DNA of 64,000 bases from Bauldia sp963759235. GTDB lineage: Bacteria; Pseudomonadota; Alphaproteobacteria; Rhizobiales; Kaistiaceae. Position numbers and translations under genes: made by a program. Location: contig CAVWYO010000006.1 in the NCBI GenBank assembly GCA_963759235.1, positions 434,001-498,000 on the forward strand. The letters run 5' to 3'. Of this stretch, positions 44,821 to 53,407 are shown piece by piece (position 1 is the stretch's first letter; the number at the start of each line of letters is the position of its first letter). The notes beneath the pieces are model-generated. The model saw only the letters and a list, made by a program, of their open reading frames with translations. It was not told the DNA's origin and ran no database searches.

Positions 44821-47475
44821 ATGCCCGTGACAACCCCCATCTCCGTCAGCACCGAACAGGACCTGCGCGACGCGATCTTCACGATCTCGAACGATTTCGC
44901 GGTCAACGGGTCGCTTGCCGACGACTACGTCATCGACATCGATCCCTCGCCCGGCGACACCATCACGCTGACCCAGTCGCTGCCGATGATCCGCGGCGAC
45001 GCGGATCACACCATCACCATCGAGGGCAACGGCAACACCATCGACGCCGACCATGCCGGCCGCGTGTTCTTCGTCGAGAGCGGCACGGTCGCGATCAACG
45101 ACGTGACCATCGCCAACGCCCTGGCCCAGGGCGGCGATGGCGGTAGTGCCGACTCTTTCGGTGGTGGTGGGGCCGGCGGCGGCCTCGGTGCGGGGGCGGC
45201 GGTGTTCGTCGACGACGGTGCCATCGTCACCCTCAGCAATGTCGCGATAGACACGGCGTCCGGGGTCGGTGGGAACGGCGGCAACGGCACCGCCCCAATT
45301 GACTCAAACACCGGCGGCGGTGGTGGTGGCGGCGGCCTCGGCGCCAATGGCGGCAACGGGTCCGGCGGCGGCGGCGGCGGCGGCGGCTACGCGGGGACCG
45401 GCGGTGGCGGCGTCAACGGCGGCGGCGGTGGCGGTGGCGAGTTCGGCGCCGGAGGCCTAAGCGGCAACGTCAGCCACTTTGGCGGCGGCGGCGGCGGCGG
45501 CCAGCAGGGCAACGGCGGCGGCGGCGACGGTGGCGGCGGCGGTGGCGGCGGCGCGACTGAGGATGGCGCGAATGCCTCGGGCGACACCGGCGGCGCCGGC
45601 GGCGCGCCGGAAGGCGGCCACGGCGGCGATACCGGAGTGAAGGGCAACGACGCGGCGCTGCCGCTCGGTGGCGGCGGCGGCGGCGGCAACGGCGGCACCG
45701 GCGGAGACGGCCTCGATTCCGGTGGCGGCGGCGGTGGCGGTGGCGGCCACGACGGTGGAATGGGTGGTCTGGGCGGCGGTGGTGGAGGCGGCGGTGGTGG
45801 AGGCGGCGATGCTGGCGACTTTGGCGGCGGCGGCGGCGCCTACGCGGGGAACGGCGGCAACGGCGGGTTCGGCGGTGGCGGTGGCGGCGCGGTGGCAAAC
45901 ACCTCTACCGATCCCGGCAGGACCGCCGGCGGTGGCGGCTTCGGCGGCGGTGGCGGCGGTGCAAGCATCGGCGGCGCCGGCGGCAGCTTCGGCGGAACTG
46001 GCGGGTCCGGGAACGGCGCCGACGGCGGCGGCGGCGCGGCGCTCGGCGGCGCCATCTTCGTCCGCGACGGCGGCTCGCTCACCATCAACGACGGCGACTT
46101 CACCGGCACCTTTGGCGTGACCGGCGGCACCACCGGCGGCACCGGCGGCGCCACTGACGGCGAAGCGCATGGCTCGGTGATGTTCCTCGACGGGACCCTC
46201 AGCACGATCCTCAACGTCGGCTCCGGCCGGACGACCACCATCGACGGCACCGACGCCATCGCCGGAACCGGCAGCCTCGCCAAGACCGGCGCGGGGACGC
46301 TGATCCTCGCCGGATCGAATAGTTACATCGGTCCGACCTTTGTGAGCGGCGGCCTGTTGCAGGTCGACGGTTCGGTTGTTTCGTCGGTCGCCGTTCTCGC
46401 CGACGGCACACTCGGCGGCAACGGCAAGACCGGCGCGGTGCATGTCGCGGCGGGCGGGGCGCTTGCCCCCGGCGCTTCCGCGGGCAAGCTCACCACCGGC
46501 GACGCGCAGCTCGCGGCCGGCGCCGCCTTCGAGGTCGAGATCGGTGGCACTCAGGCCGGTGTCGGCGGCTACGACCGGGTCAGCGTCAAGGGCACCGTCG
46601 ACGTCGGCGGCGCCATCCTCGACACCTCGCTCATCGACGGCTTCAAGCCGTCGGTCGGCGAGCACTTCAAGATCATCGCCAATGACGGCAGCGACGCGGT
46701 GACCGGCACCTTCCAGGGCCTCGCCGAAGGGGCGCAACTTGTCATCGACGGCCGCGCCTTCACCATCTCCTACCAGGGCGGCGACGGCAACGACGTGGTG
46801 CTCACCGCCACCGCCGCGGTCATCATCGGCACCAACGGGTCGGACCTGGTCAGCAAGTCGACCACGGTGCCCGGCCAGCCGCTGCCGACCGACGGCGACG
46901 ACCTGATCAAGGGCAAGGGCGGGTCCGATAACCTCGCCGGTCTCGGCGGCGACGACACCATCAAGGGCGGCGACGGCTCCGACATCCTCAAGGGCAACGG
47001 CGGCAACGACACGCTCAACGGCGGCAACGGCCCCGACGTCCTCAAGGGCGGCGACGGCGACGACGCCCTGAGCGGCGGCAAGGGGACCGACATTCTCAAG
47101 GGCGGCAAGGGCAACGACGGTCTCGACGGCGGCCTCGGCAACGACACGCTGACCGGCGGCAAGAACGCCGACGCCTTCCTGTTCACCACCGCGCTCGGCA
47201 AGCACAACGTCGACACCATCACCGACTTCGGCAAGGGCAACGATGCCATCTATCTCGACGATGCCATCTTCAAGGGGATCGGCGGGCCGGGAGTGCTGAA
47301 GGAGAAGTACTTCTCCACGCACAAGGCCAAGGACGGCAACGACCACATCGTCTACATCAAGGAGACCGGCAATCTCTACTACGACGACAACGGCAACAAG
47401 CACGGCGGCCATACCCTGTTCGCCAAGGTCGACCCGCACACCAGCCTCCACCACGACGATTTCGTCGTGTTCTGA
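44821..47475 (+). CDS. Glycine-rich RTX protein with autotransporter-type beta repeat
   Basis: This is an 884-residue predicted exported protein. After an N-terminal beta-rich part (about 1-100), residues ~102-413 are extremely Gly-rich, with runs of up to twelve Gly. Residues ~480-525 are a passenger-associated beta-strand repeat (TGSLAKTGAGTLILAGSNSY). Residues ~690-790 hold tandem RTX nonapeptides (GGDDTIKGGDGSDILKGNGG and similar), calcium-binding roll sequences typical of type I secretion. No N-terminal signal peptide is present, which fits C-terminal type I export. No T1SS genes are nearby. ATG at 44821 has an AGGGAGA site. Biological role is unknown; adhesion or surface coating is a guess. 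Confidence 0.85.
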   Translation: MPVTTPISVSTEQDLRDAIFTISNDFAVNGSLADDYVIDIDPSPGDTITLTQSLPMIRGDADHTITIEGNGNTIDADHAGRVFFVESGTVAINDVTIANALAQGGDGGSADSFGGGGAGGGLGAGAAVFVDDGAIVTLSNVAIDTASGVGGNGGNGTAPIDSNTGGGGGGGGLGANGGNGSGGGGGGGGYAGTGGGGVNGGGGGGGEFGAGGLSGNVSHFGGGGGGGQQGNGGGGDGGGGGGGGATEDGANASGDTGGAGGAPEGGHGGDTGVKGNDAALPLGGGGGGGNGGTGGDGLDSGGGGGGGGGHDGGMGGLGGGGGGGGGGGGDAGDFGGGGGAYAGNGGNGGFGGGGGGAVANTSTDPGRTAGGGGFGGGGGGASIGGAGGSFGGTGGSGNGADGGGGAALGGAIFVRDGGSLTINDGDFTGTFGVTGGTTGGTGGATDGEAHGSVMFLDGTLSTILNVGSGRTTTIDGTDAIAGTGSLAKTGAGTLILAGSNSYIGPTFVSGGLLQVDGSVVSSVAVLADGTLGGNGKTGAVHVAAGGALAPGASAGKLTTGDAQLAAGAAFEVEIGGTQAGVGGYDRVSVKGTVDVGGAILDTSLIDGFKPSVGEHFKIIANDGSDAVTGTFQGLAEGAQLVIDGRAFTISYQGGDGNDVVLTATAAVIIGTNGSDLVSKSTTVPGQPLPTDGDDLIKGKGGSDNLAGLGGDDTIKGGDGSDILKGNGGNDTLNGGNGPDVLKGGDGDDALSGGKGTDILKGGKGNDGLDGGLGNDTLTGGKNADAFLFTTALGKHNVDTITDFGKGNDAIYLDDAIFKGIGGPGVLKEKYFSTHKAKDGNDHIVYIKETGNLYYDDNGNKHGGHTLFAKVDPHTSLHHDDFVVF
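45124..46060 (+). repeat. Glycine-codon tandem low-complexity tract
   Basis: About 930 bases made mostly of GGC/GGT/GGG codons code for the glycine-rich domain of the RTX protein. Imperfect tandem units share the pattern of 4-9 Gly codons followed by a short spacer such as GlyAsnGlyGly or GluPheGly. It is prone to slippage and may be polymorphic between strains. Confidence 0.8.
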
Positions 47476-47509
47476 ACAGTAGGGCTGACGCCGGCGACGA
47501 CGCGCCGGG

Positions 47510-47800
47510 CTATGCCTCCTCGCCGAAGCGGCTGGCCACGAGGTCGGCCAGCGCGGCGAGAGCTTCCTTCGCCTGGGGGCCTTCGGCGGTGACCTGGATG
47601 ACGGAGCCCGGCGCCGCGGCCAGCATCATCAGTCCCATGATCGACGTCCCGCCGACCGTCGTGCCGTCCTTGGTCACGGTGATCTCGGCGTCGAAGCGTT
47701 CCGCGCATTGCACGAAGCGCGCCGCCGCCCGCGCGTGCAAGCCGCGCCGGTTGGAGATCGTCAGATCGCGCTGGAGCAGGCCCTCTGCCACCCGGTCCAT
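47510..47800 (-). CDS. ptsH: Phosphocarrier HPr (regulatory PTS)
   Basis: This 96-residue HPr has phospho-His22 in NRRGLHARAAARF and the regulatory Ser53 in VGGTSIMGLMMLAAAPG, which HprK would phosphorylate. It begins where the EIIA gene ends (the stop TAA and start ATG share a base), so the genes are coupled. In Rhizobiales this PTS lacks sugar EIIB/C components and serves regulation rather than sugar transport. Confidence 0.95.
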   Translation of the reverse strand: MDRVAEGLLQRDLTISNRRGLHARAAARFVQCAERFDAEITVTKDGTTVGGTSIMGLMMLAAAPGSVIQVTAEGPQAKEALAALADLVASRFGEEA

Positions 47801-48201
47801 TACTTGCCGTTCAGCACCTGGCTGGCGACGTTGATGTATTTGCGGCCCGCCTCCTGAGCGTCGGCAATCGCCCCGGCCAGCGGTTTTTCGCCGCGGACGC
47901 TGGCGAGTTTGATCAGCATCGGCAGATTGGCCCCGGCGATCACCTCGACCTTGCCCTCTTCCATGACCGAGATCGCCAGGTTCGACGGCGTGCCGCCGAA
48001 CATGTCGGTGAGCAGGATCACCCCGGAGCCGTCGTTGACCCGCCCGACGGCTTCCAGAATGTCCTGCCGTCTTCGCTCCACATCGTCGTCGGGGCCGATC
48101 GACACCGTCTCGATCTGGGATTGGGCTCCGACGACGTGTTCGAGCGCGGCGCGAAACTCGACGGCGAGCTTGCCGTGCGTCACGAGGACAAGTCCGATCA
48201 T
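47800..48201 (-). CDS. manX: PTS EIIA component, mannose family
   Basis: This 133-residue EIIA-Man-type protein accepts phosphate from HPr at His9 (MIGLVLVTHGKLAVEF). Further family segments are GVILLTDMFGGTPSNLAISVM and the C-terminal NVASQVL. ATG at 48201 gives the canonical start; the open frame before it has no similarity. With HPr, HprK and ChvGI it forms a regulatory phosphorelay. No EIIB/C is encoded nearby. Confidence 0.94.
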   Translation of the reverse strand: MIGLVLVTHGKLAVEFRAALEHVVGAQSQIETVSIGPDDDVERRRQDILEAVGRVNDGSGVILLTDMFGGTPSNLAISVMEEGKVEVIAGANLPMLIKLASVRGEKPLAGAIADAQEAGRKYINVASQVLNGK

Positions 48202-48345
48202 GGATGCGTGGCTTCCTCGCCTCGTTACTCGGTGCGAGCCACCGGAATGCCCGGCGTCCGGCGCGTCTTCAGGGTCGCTCCCCATTGGGCGCGCTATCTT
48301 GACCGAACAATTCCGCAACGCAAGAGGGAACGGATTAACGTTGAG

Positions 48346-48798
48346 TCACGCAATCCGGCTTGGTTTGGCCGCCGAAACCGCCGCACCCACCCGTTCCGCC
48401 CCGTCGACCGCGCCGATCGGCAGCATCAGACGCGGCAGGATGACGCCCTCGATCGTCACTGCCGTCTCATTCTCCTCCGGCAGACGCGGGCAATCGGCGG
48501 CCGCCAGAAGATCGACGACGAGCCGCACCACGACCGGCGAGACATGGGCGAGCGCGACGATCCCCTGGCCGCGGATCTCGAACTTTCCGGCGATCGCCGC
48601 CGGGACCGCCGCCACCAGACGGCCGTGATGGGCAGCGAGGCTGACACGGTCGTCGGCCACCAGCCGGGTCTTGGCCGGATCGATGGCCAGCAGCCGAAGC
48701 ACCAGCGACGATTTTCCGCTGCCCGGCCCGCCGCGGATGATGACGCCCGCCTCGCCGATGAGGACGGCGCTCGCATGGATCGTCGCCGGCCGGGTCAC
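48346..48798 (-). CDS. hprK: HPr kinase/phosphorylase HprK, short alphaproteobacterial form
   Basis: This 150-residue enzyme phosphorylates HPr on serine. It is the short form, lacking the N-terminal regulatory domain of Gram-positive HprK. Walker A is IRGGPGSGKSSLVLRL, followed by LVADDRVSLAAHHGRL and the GKFEIRGQGIVAL motif. The start is GTG at 48798, overlapping the chvG stop as GTGA. An open frame extends far upstream through chvG but is not coding. The 144-base gap to the EIIA gene has no other gene. Confidence 0.93.
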   Translation of the reverse strand: MTRPATIHASAVLIGEAGVIIRGGPGSGKSSLVLRLLAIDPAKTRLVADDRVSLAAHHGRLVAAVPAAIAGKFEIRGQGIVALAHVSPVVVRLVVDLLAAADCPRLPEENETAVTIEGVILPRLMLPIGAVDGAERVGAAVSAAKPSRIA

Positions 48799-50573
48799 GC
48801 CCTCGGCAGCGTCACGGTGAATCGCGCGCCGAGCACTTCCGGCGGCTCGCCGGGCTGGGGGCCCGGCCGCGTCCGGTTTTCGGCGACGATCCGCCCTTGA
48901 TGCGCCTCGACGATCTGCTTGGAGATCGACAGGCCGAGGCCGGAGTTCTGGCCGAAGCATTCGCCGTCCGGGCGGTCGGTATAGAACCGCTCGAAGATGC
49001 GTTCGAACTGGTCGGCGCGGATGCCCGGGCCGTCGTCGTCGATGGTCACCTGCAGGGTGCGGTTCTTCGACCCCAGCGAGACGCGGACGACGCCGTCCGT
49101 GCGGCAGAACGAGCGGGCATTGTCGATGAGGTTGTTGAAGACCTGACCGAGCCGGCTGTCGTGGCCGAGGACGAAATAGGCCTCCGGTTCGGCCTTGGCG
49201 ATATCGAGGACGATCCGCGGCCCGTCCGGCGGCGTTGTTTCGCGCACCATGTGGACGACGGTTTCGAGCACGTGCTGCATGTCCACCGGCTCGGCGTCCT
49301 GGCGCGCCAGCTCGGCGTCGAGGCGCGAGGCGTTGGAGATGTCGCTGATCAGGCGGTCGAGGCGGCGGACATCGTGCTGGATGATGGTCGCCAGACGCGC
49401 CTTCGCCTCTTCGGTCCTCGCCAGCGGCAGCGTCTCCACCGCGCTTCTCAGCGAGGTCAGCGGGTTCTTGAGCTCGTGCGCGACGTCGGCGGCGAAGCTC
49501 TCGATCGCCTCGATACGATTGTAGAGCGCCGTGGTCATGTCGCGGATCGCCTGGCTGAGGTGGCCGATCTCGTCGCCGCGATGACTGTAGTCGGGGATCT
49601 CGGGCCGCGACTTGACGCCGCGTCTCACCCGGTCGGCGGCGTCCGCCAACCGGCGAAGCGGCGCCGCTATGGTTCCGGCGAGCAGGATCGACAGCAGCAC
49701 GGTGACCGCTGCGGCGACGACGAAGACGCGCACGATGGCCAGCCGCTCGGCCGAGACGATGGCGTCGATGTCGCCGCCCTGGGTCGACAGGAGCAGCGAG
49801 CCGTAGACCGTGCGGTAGCGCTGGATCGGCACGGCGACCGAGACGATCATCTCGCCCTGGTCGGTGACGCGGACGACGCTTTGCGGCGATCCGTCCAGTG
49901 CCCGCACGACCTCGGGATAACCCTTGCCGTTGGCGCCGCCGAGCTCCTTGTAGACCGGCAGGTCGCTGCGCTGGAGCCACAGATTGATCGTCTGCCACAG
50001 CCGCTCCAGGAGCGGCGGCTTCTCCTCGGCCGGCGGCGGCAGGTCGAAGCTGAGAATCTCGCCCCGCGAATAGAGGTGGCGGGAATCGACGACGAGCGTA
50101 CCGTCCCGGTCATAGACCCTGGCCCGCGTGCGCGTCGGCGAAACCAGCCGCCGCAGCACCGGCGCCACCCGTTCGGGGTTGATGGCGAACTCATAGGCGT
50201 CGAACACCTGGTCGAGCGGCGACAGGCTCTGGCCGGCTTCCAGATCGAGGAGCTTGTCCGGGTCGATGTTGATGGAGTTCGAGTCAAGCGTCGCCGAGGA
50301 GGCGATCGCCCCGGCGATGATCTCGCCCTGGGTGAGCAGGCTTTCCACCCGGGCGTCGGTCAGCCCGGCCCGGAACTGGTTCAGATAGAGGATGCCGCTG
50401 AGGAGGAGGAACAGCGCGACCAGATTGAGGATGATGATGCGTCGCGTCAGGCTCGAAAACGCATGGAGCCCGACGTAGCGGGTGATGCCGGTGAAAACGC
50501 GCTTCACCCGCCCCGCCCGCCGTTCCCCCGCCGCGGCATCGGTCATCGGCTGGTTTTCGGCTCTGGCCGTCAT
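48795..50573 (-). CDS. chvG: Sensor histidine kinase ChvG (ExoS)
   Basis: This 592-residue inner-membrane sensor has two transmembrane helices (about 46-66 and 270-292) flanking a periplasmic sensor domain, then a HAMP region, an H-box DVAHELKNPLTSLRSAVETL and the ATPase motifs FNNLIDNARSF and GLGLSISKQI. ChvG responds to acidity and envelope conditions and phosphorylates ChvI. It starts 27 bases after chvI on the same strand and is coupled to hprK. ATG at 50573 fits the family. Confidence 0.95.
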   Translation of the reverse strand: MTARAENQPMTDAAAGERRAGRVKRVFTGITRYVGLHAFSSLTRRIIILNLVALFLLLSGILYLNQFRAGLTDARVESLLTQGEIIAGAIASSATLDSNSINIDPDKLLDLEAGQSLSPLDQVFDAYEFAINPERVAPVLRRLVSPTRTRARVYDRDGTLVVDSRHLYSRGEILSFDLPPPAEEKPPLLERLWQTINLWLQRSDLPVYKELGGANGKGYPEVVRALDGSPQSVVRVTDQGEMIVSVAVPIQRYRTVYGSLLLSTQGGDIDAIVSAERLAIVRVFVVAAAVTVLLSILLAGTIAAPLRRLADAADRVRRGVKSRPEIPDYSHRGDEIGHLSQAIRDMTTALYNRIEAIESFAADVAHELKNPLTSLRSAVETLPLARTEEAKARLATIIQHDVRRLDRLISDISNASRLDAELARQDAEPVDMQHVLETVVHMVRETTPPDGPRIVLDIAKAEPEAYFVLGHDSRLGQVFNNLIDNARSFCRTDGVVRVSLGSKNRTLQVTIDDDGPGIRADQFERIFERFYTDRPDGECFGQNSGLGLSISKQIVEAHQGRIVAENRTRPGPQPGEPPEVLGARFTVTLPRA

Positions 50574-50600
50574 CTCCGGCGTCGGACCGTCGATCGGCGG

Positions 50601-51302
50601 TCAGACCTCCTTGAAACGATATCCCACTCCATACAGCGTCTCGATCATGTCGAATTCGGGGTCCACCACCTTGAACTTCTTGCGGAGCCGCTTGATGTGG
50701 CTGTCGATCGTCCGGTCGTCGACATAGACCTGGTCGTCATAGGCCGCGTCCATCAGCGCGTTCCGGCTCTTCACCACGCCCGGCCGATTGGCGAGGGCGT
50801 AGAGGATCAGGAACTCGGTCACGGTCAGCGTCACCGGCTGCCCCTTCCAGGTGCAGGTATGGCGCTCCTGGTCCATCGACAAGGCGCCGCGGTCGAGCAC
50901 CTGGGCGGCTTCGCCCTGCTTCGTCTGGGTTGCGTCGCGCGGCTGGAACCGGCGGAGCACCGCCTTGACCCGCTCGACCAGCAGGCGCTGCGAGAACGGC
51001 TTCTTGATGAAGTCGTCGGCGCCCATCTTGAGACCGAACAGTTCGTCGATCTCGTCGTCCTTCGAGGTCAGGAAGATGACCGGCAGGTCGGTCTTCTGGC
51101 GCAGGCGCCGCAACAGCTCCATGCCGTCCATCCGCGGCATCTTGATGTCGAGAATCGCCAGATCCGGCAGGGACGTCTGGAATCCGTCGAGCGCCGAGGC
51201 GCCGTCGGTGTAGGTCTGAACCCGATAACCCTCCGATTCGAGAGCGATCGAAACCGATGCGAGAATGTTGCGATCGTCGTCTACCAGGGCGATCGTCGGC
51301 AT
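50601..51302 (-). CDS. chvI: Response regulator ChvI
   Basis: This 233-residue OmpR-family regulator has a receiver domain with acidic pocket TIALVDDDRN and phospho-acceptor Asp in LAILDIKMPRMDG, then a winged-helix DNA-binding domain (LTVTEFLILYALANRPGVVK, then DDRTIDSHIKRLRKKF). It governs acid, envelope and symbiosis genes in relatives. ATG at 51302 with a GGAG site is preferred over an in-frame TTG 24 bases before it. The 252 bases upstream hold its promoter region and no gene. Confidence 0.96.
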   Translation of the reverse strand: MPTIALVDDDRNILASVSIALESEGYRVQTYTDGASALDGFQTSLPDLAILDIKMPRMDGMELLRRLRQKTDLPVIFLTSKDDEIDELFGLKMGADDFIKKPFSQRLLVERVKAVLRRFQPRDATQTKQGEAAQVLDRGALSMDQERHTCTWKGQPVTLTVTEFLILYALANRPGVVKSRNALMDAAYDDQVYVDDRTIDSHIKRLRKKFKVVDPEFDMIETLYGVGYRFKEV

Positions 51303-51554
51303 GGTGTTCTCCGTGTTGGCGGACAAGAAGGACCGCCTGGGGAAGGTTGGCGGCGAAGGGGGAGCCTTTGCCCTCGCGATCGTGCGAAAATGTGGCGGCG
51401 AATTTACCGGATTGGATCGGTTGCGCCAACCGAGTCAATGACTTGGCGCCGTCGGCGGCCGGAATGGGCCGGTTTCACGGCCCGCAAGGGGCGGCTGACG
51501 CGGGCGGCGCGGCCCGAACCGCCTTGTGTTTTTGCCGAAAAGGCGGCCGCCCAC

Positions 51555-52634
51555 CTAGACGACCAGCCCGTTCGAGGCGAACACGTGACAACGCGCCGGA
51601 TCGAGGACGACGCCGACATTCTCGCCGGATCTCGCTCTCGCGTCGCCGTCCTGCTGGACGACGATCTGGCCGGCCGGCGTGTCGACATACATGATCGTCG
51701 CATTGCCGAGGTGTTCGACGATCTGGATCGTGCCCGGCAGATTGGCCGGCGCGCCGCTTGCCGCCCCGATCTCGACATGCTCCGGGCGGATGCCGAGTTC
51801 CAGCGCGTCGCTGGCGCCTGGCTTGCCGGACCGCGTCTTGACCGTAACCTGTCCGCCTCCGGCAAGATCGAGGGCTGCCGACCCGTTGTCGGTGGTCTTC
51901 AGCCTGGCGGGCAGAAAATTCATCGTCGGCGACCCGATGAACGAGGCGACGAACTTATTGGCCGGCTCCCGATAGAGCTCCATCGGCTCGCCGATCTGCG
52001 AGATGACGCCACGGTCGAGCACGACGATCCTGTCGGCAAGCGTCATCGCCTCGACCTGGTCGTGGGTCACATAGATCATCGTCGCCGACAGATCCTTGTG
52101 CAGCTTGGCGATCTCGACCCGCATCTGCACGCGGAGCATGGCATCGAGATTGGACAGCGGCTCGTCGAAGAGGAAGACCTCCGGCTCGCGCACCAGCGCC
52201 CGGCCGATCGCCACGCGCTGGCGCTGACCGCCGGACAGCTGAGCCGGTTTGCGCTCCAGCAGCTCCTCGAGCTGAAGCATGCGGGCGACCTCCAGCGTCC
52301 GCCTGTCGATCACCTCCTTCGGCGCCTTGGCGACGCGCAGCGAGAAGGAGATGTTCTGGCGGACGGTCATGTGCGGATAGAGAGCGTAGGACTGGAAGAC
52401 CATGGCGATGCGGCGCTTGGCCGGAGGCGTCTGGGTCACGTCGACCCCGCCGATGTAGATCGTCCCTTTGGTCACCACTTCGAGGCCGGCGATCATCCTG
52501 AGCAGCGTCGACTTACCGCAGCCGGACGGTCCGAGCAGCGCGCAAAACTGACCGCGCTCCACGCTGAGGTCGAGATCCTTGATCGCCTCGACGATCCCGT
52601 AGTTCTTCTTGACCCCCCTGAGTTCGACTTCCAC
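51555..52634 (-). CDS. Sugar-type ABC transporter ATP-binding protein (UgpC/MalK family), orphan
   Basis: This 359-residue importer ATPase of the CUT1 family has Walker A LLGPSGCGKSTLLRM, Q-loop FQSYALYPHMTV, signature LSGGQRQRVAIGRALV, Walker B VFLFDEPLSNLDA, and a C-terminal TOBE/MalK-like regulatory domain from about residue 240. No binding protein or permease is next to it, so it probably serves one or more importers encoded elsewhere, as multitask ATPases like MsmK do. It starts at 52634 with an AGGGAGAGA site. Confidence 0.9.
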   Translation of the reverse strand: MEVELRGVKKNYGIVEAIKDLDLSVERGQFCALLGPSGCGKSTLLRMIAGLEVVTKGTIYIGGVDVTQTPPAKRRIAMVFQSYALYPHMTVRQNISFSLRVAKAPKEVIDRRTLEVARMLQLEELLERKPAQLSGGQRQRVAIGRALVREPEVFLFDEPLSNLDAMLRVQMRVEIAKLHKDLSATMIYVTHDQVEAMTLADRIVVLDRGVISQIGEPMELYREPANKFVASFIGSPTMNFLPARLKTTDNGSAALDLAGGGQVTVKTRSGKPGASDALELGIRPEHVEIGAASGAPANLPGTIQIVEHLGNATIMYVDTPAGQIVVQQDGDARARSGENVGVVLDPARCHVFASNGLVV

Positions 52635-52940
52635 CGGTTTCTCTCCCTGCCTCGATCGGCCTCCGGATGCGCAAGCCCCGCCTCGGTTGCCGGCGCGGAC
52701 GCCGGCCTCACACCCGCCCTTCGGTCGTCCTCGACGCGGCGGAGGATCGCCGCCAATCCTGCTGCACCGGTTGCGGACCCTTGACCGGTATAGGGCATCC
52801 CGCCGATCGTCAATCTCCGCCTCCGGCAGAACGAATGGACCCGGTCCGTTCCTTCGCCGATCATGCTAGTAGCTGTGACCGCGGAAGCCGGTCACCGGCT
52901 GCCGACTTGCTGGCCGACAGAAGAAAGGACCACGGGAAAC
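52635..52940. other. 306-base divergent intergenic region
   Basis: There is no gene between the ABC ATPase and the host-attachment protein, which diverge. A perfect hairpin GCCGGCG/CGCCGGC with a 4-base loop lies at 52689-52706. Promoters for both genes must be here, but I could not identify -10/-35 elements with confidence. Confidence 0.6.
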
Positions 52941-53396
52941 ATGGCTGAATTGAAGATCAGGCAAGGCGCGTGGGTGGTCGTCTGCGACGGCCGCAAGGCG
53001 GTGGTCCTGGAGAACGTCGGCGACCAGGATTATCCCGATCTCCGGATCAAGGAGACCGAGACCCACAAGGCCGAGCGGACGAGCGACCTCGGCACCGACA
53101 AGCCGGGTACCGTCCATCAGTCTCACGAGGCGATGCGGAGTTCGGTCGAGCAGACCGACTGGCACGACCGGGAAGAGGAGGCCTTCCTCAAGGAACTCGC
53201 CGCCCATCTCGACAAGGCGATCGTCGGCAAAGATGCCACCGGACTTGTCGTCGTCGCCCCGCCTCGGGCGCTCGGCATGATCCGCAAGGCCTATTCGCAC
53301 GCCGTGCGTGAAGCGCTCATCGCCGAGATCGACAAGGACCTCACCGGGGTTCCCGCCGACCAGCTCGAGGAGCGCATCCTCGGCAAGCGCAAGTAG
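52941..53396 (+). CDS. Host attachment family protein (baeRF-type)
   Basis: This 151-residue soluble protein matches the 'host attachment' family (AtsE-like, release-factor eRF1-like fold). It has an N-terminal strand WVVVCDGRKAVVLENVG, a middle RTSDLGTDKPGTVHQ and the helix-strand GLVVVAPPRALGMIRKAYS. The family was named from an Agrobacterium gene, but its molecular role is unclear and an RNA- or ribosome-related function is also proposed. ATG at 52941 has an AAAGGA site. No signal peptide. Confidence 0.82.
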   Translation: MAELKIRQGAWVVVCDGRKAVVLENVGDQDYPDLRIKETETHKAERTSDLGTDKPGTVHQSHEAMRSSVEQTDWHDREEEAFLKELAAHLDKAIVGKDATGLVVVAPPRALGMIRKAYSHAVREALIAEIDKDLTGVPADQLEERILGKRK

Positions 53397-53407
53397 CGCC
53401 GGGCGGT

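Noticed and set aside
45124..46060. Possible CRISPR array or satellite DNA
   Set aside because: Units are irregular, keep the reading frame and encode glycine runs; there are no constant repeats with unique spacers and no cas genes.
45457..47454. A 665-codon open frame on the minus strand through the RTX gene
   Set aside because: It is the antisense of glycine and RTX codons, giving Ala/Ala/Val strings; the sense frame has recognisable RTX and beta repeats and a good ribosome site.
48799..49998. N-terminal extension of hprK through chvG
   Set aside because: The extended frame encodes Arg/Pro-rich shadow sequence over the ChvG kinase domain; the short alphaproteobacterial HprK form starts at GTG 48798.
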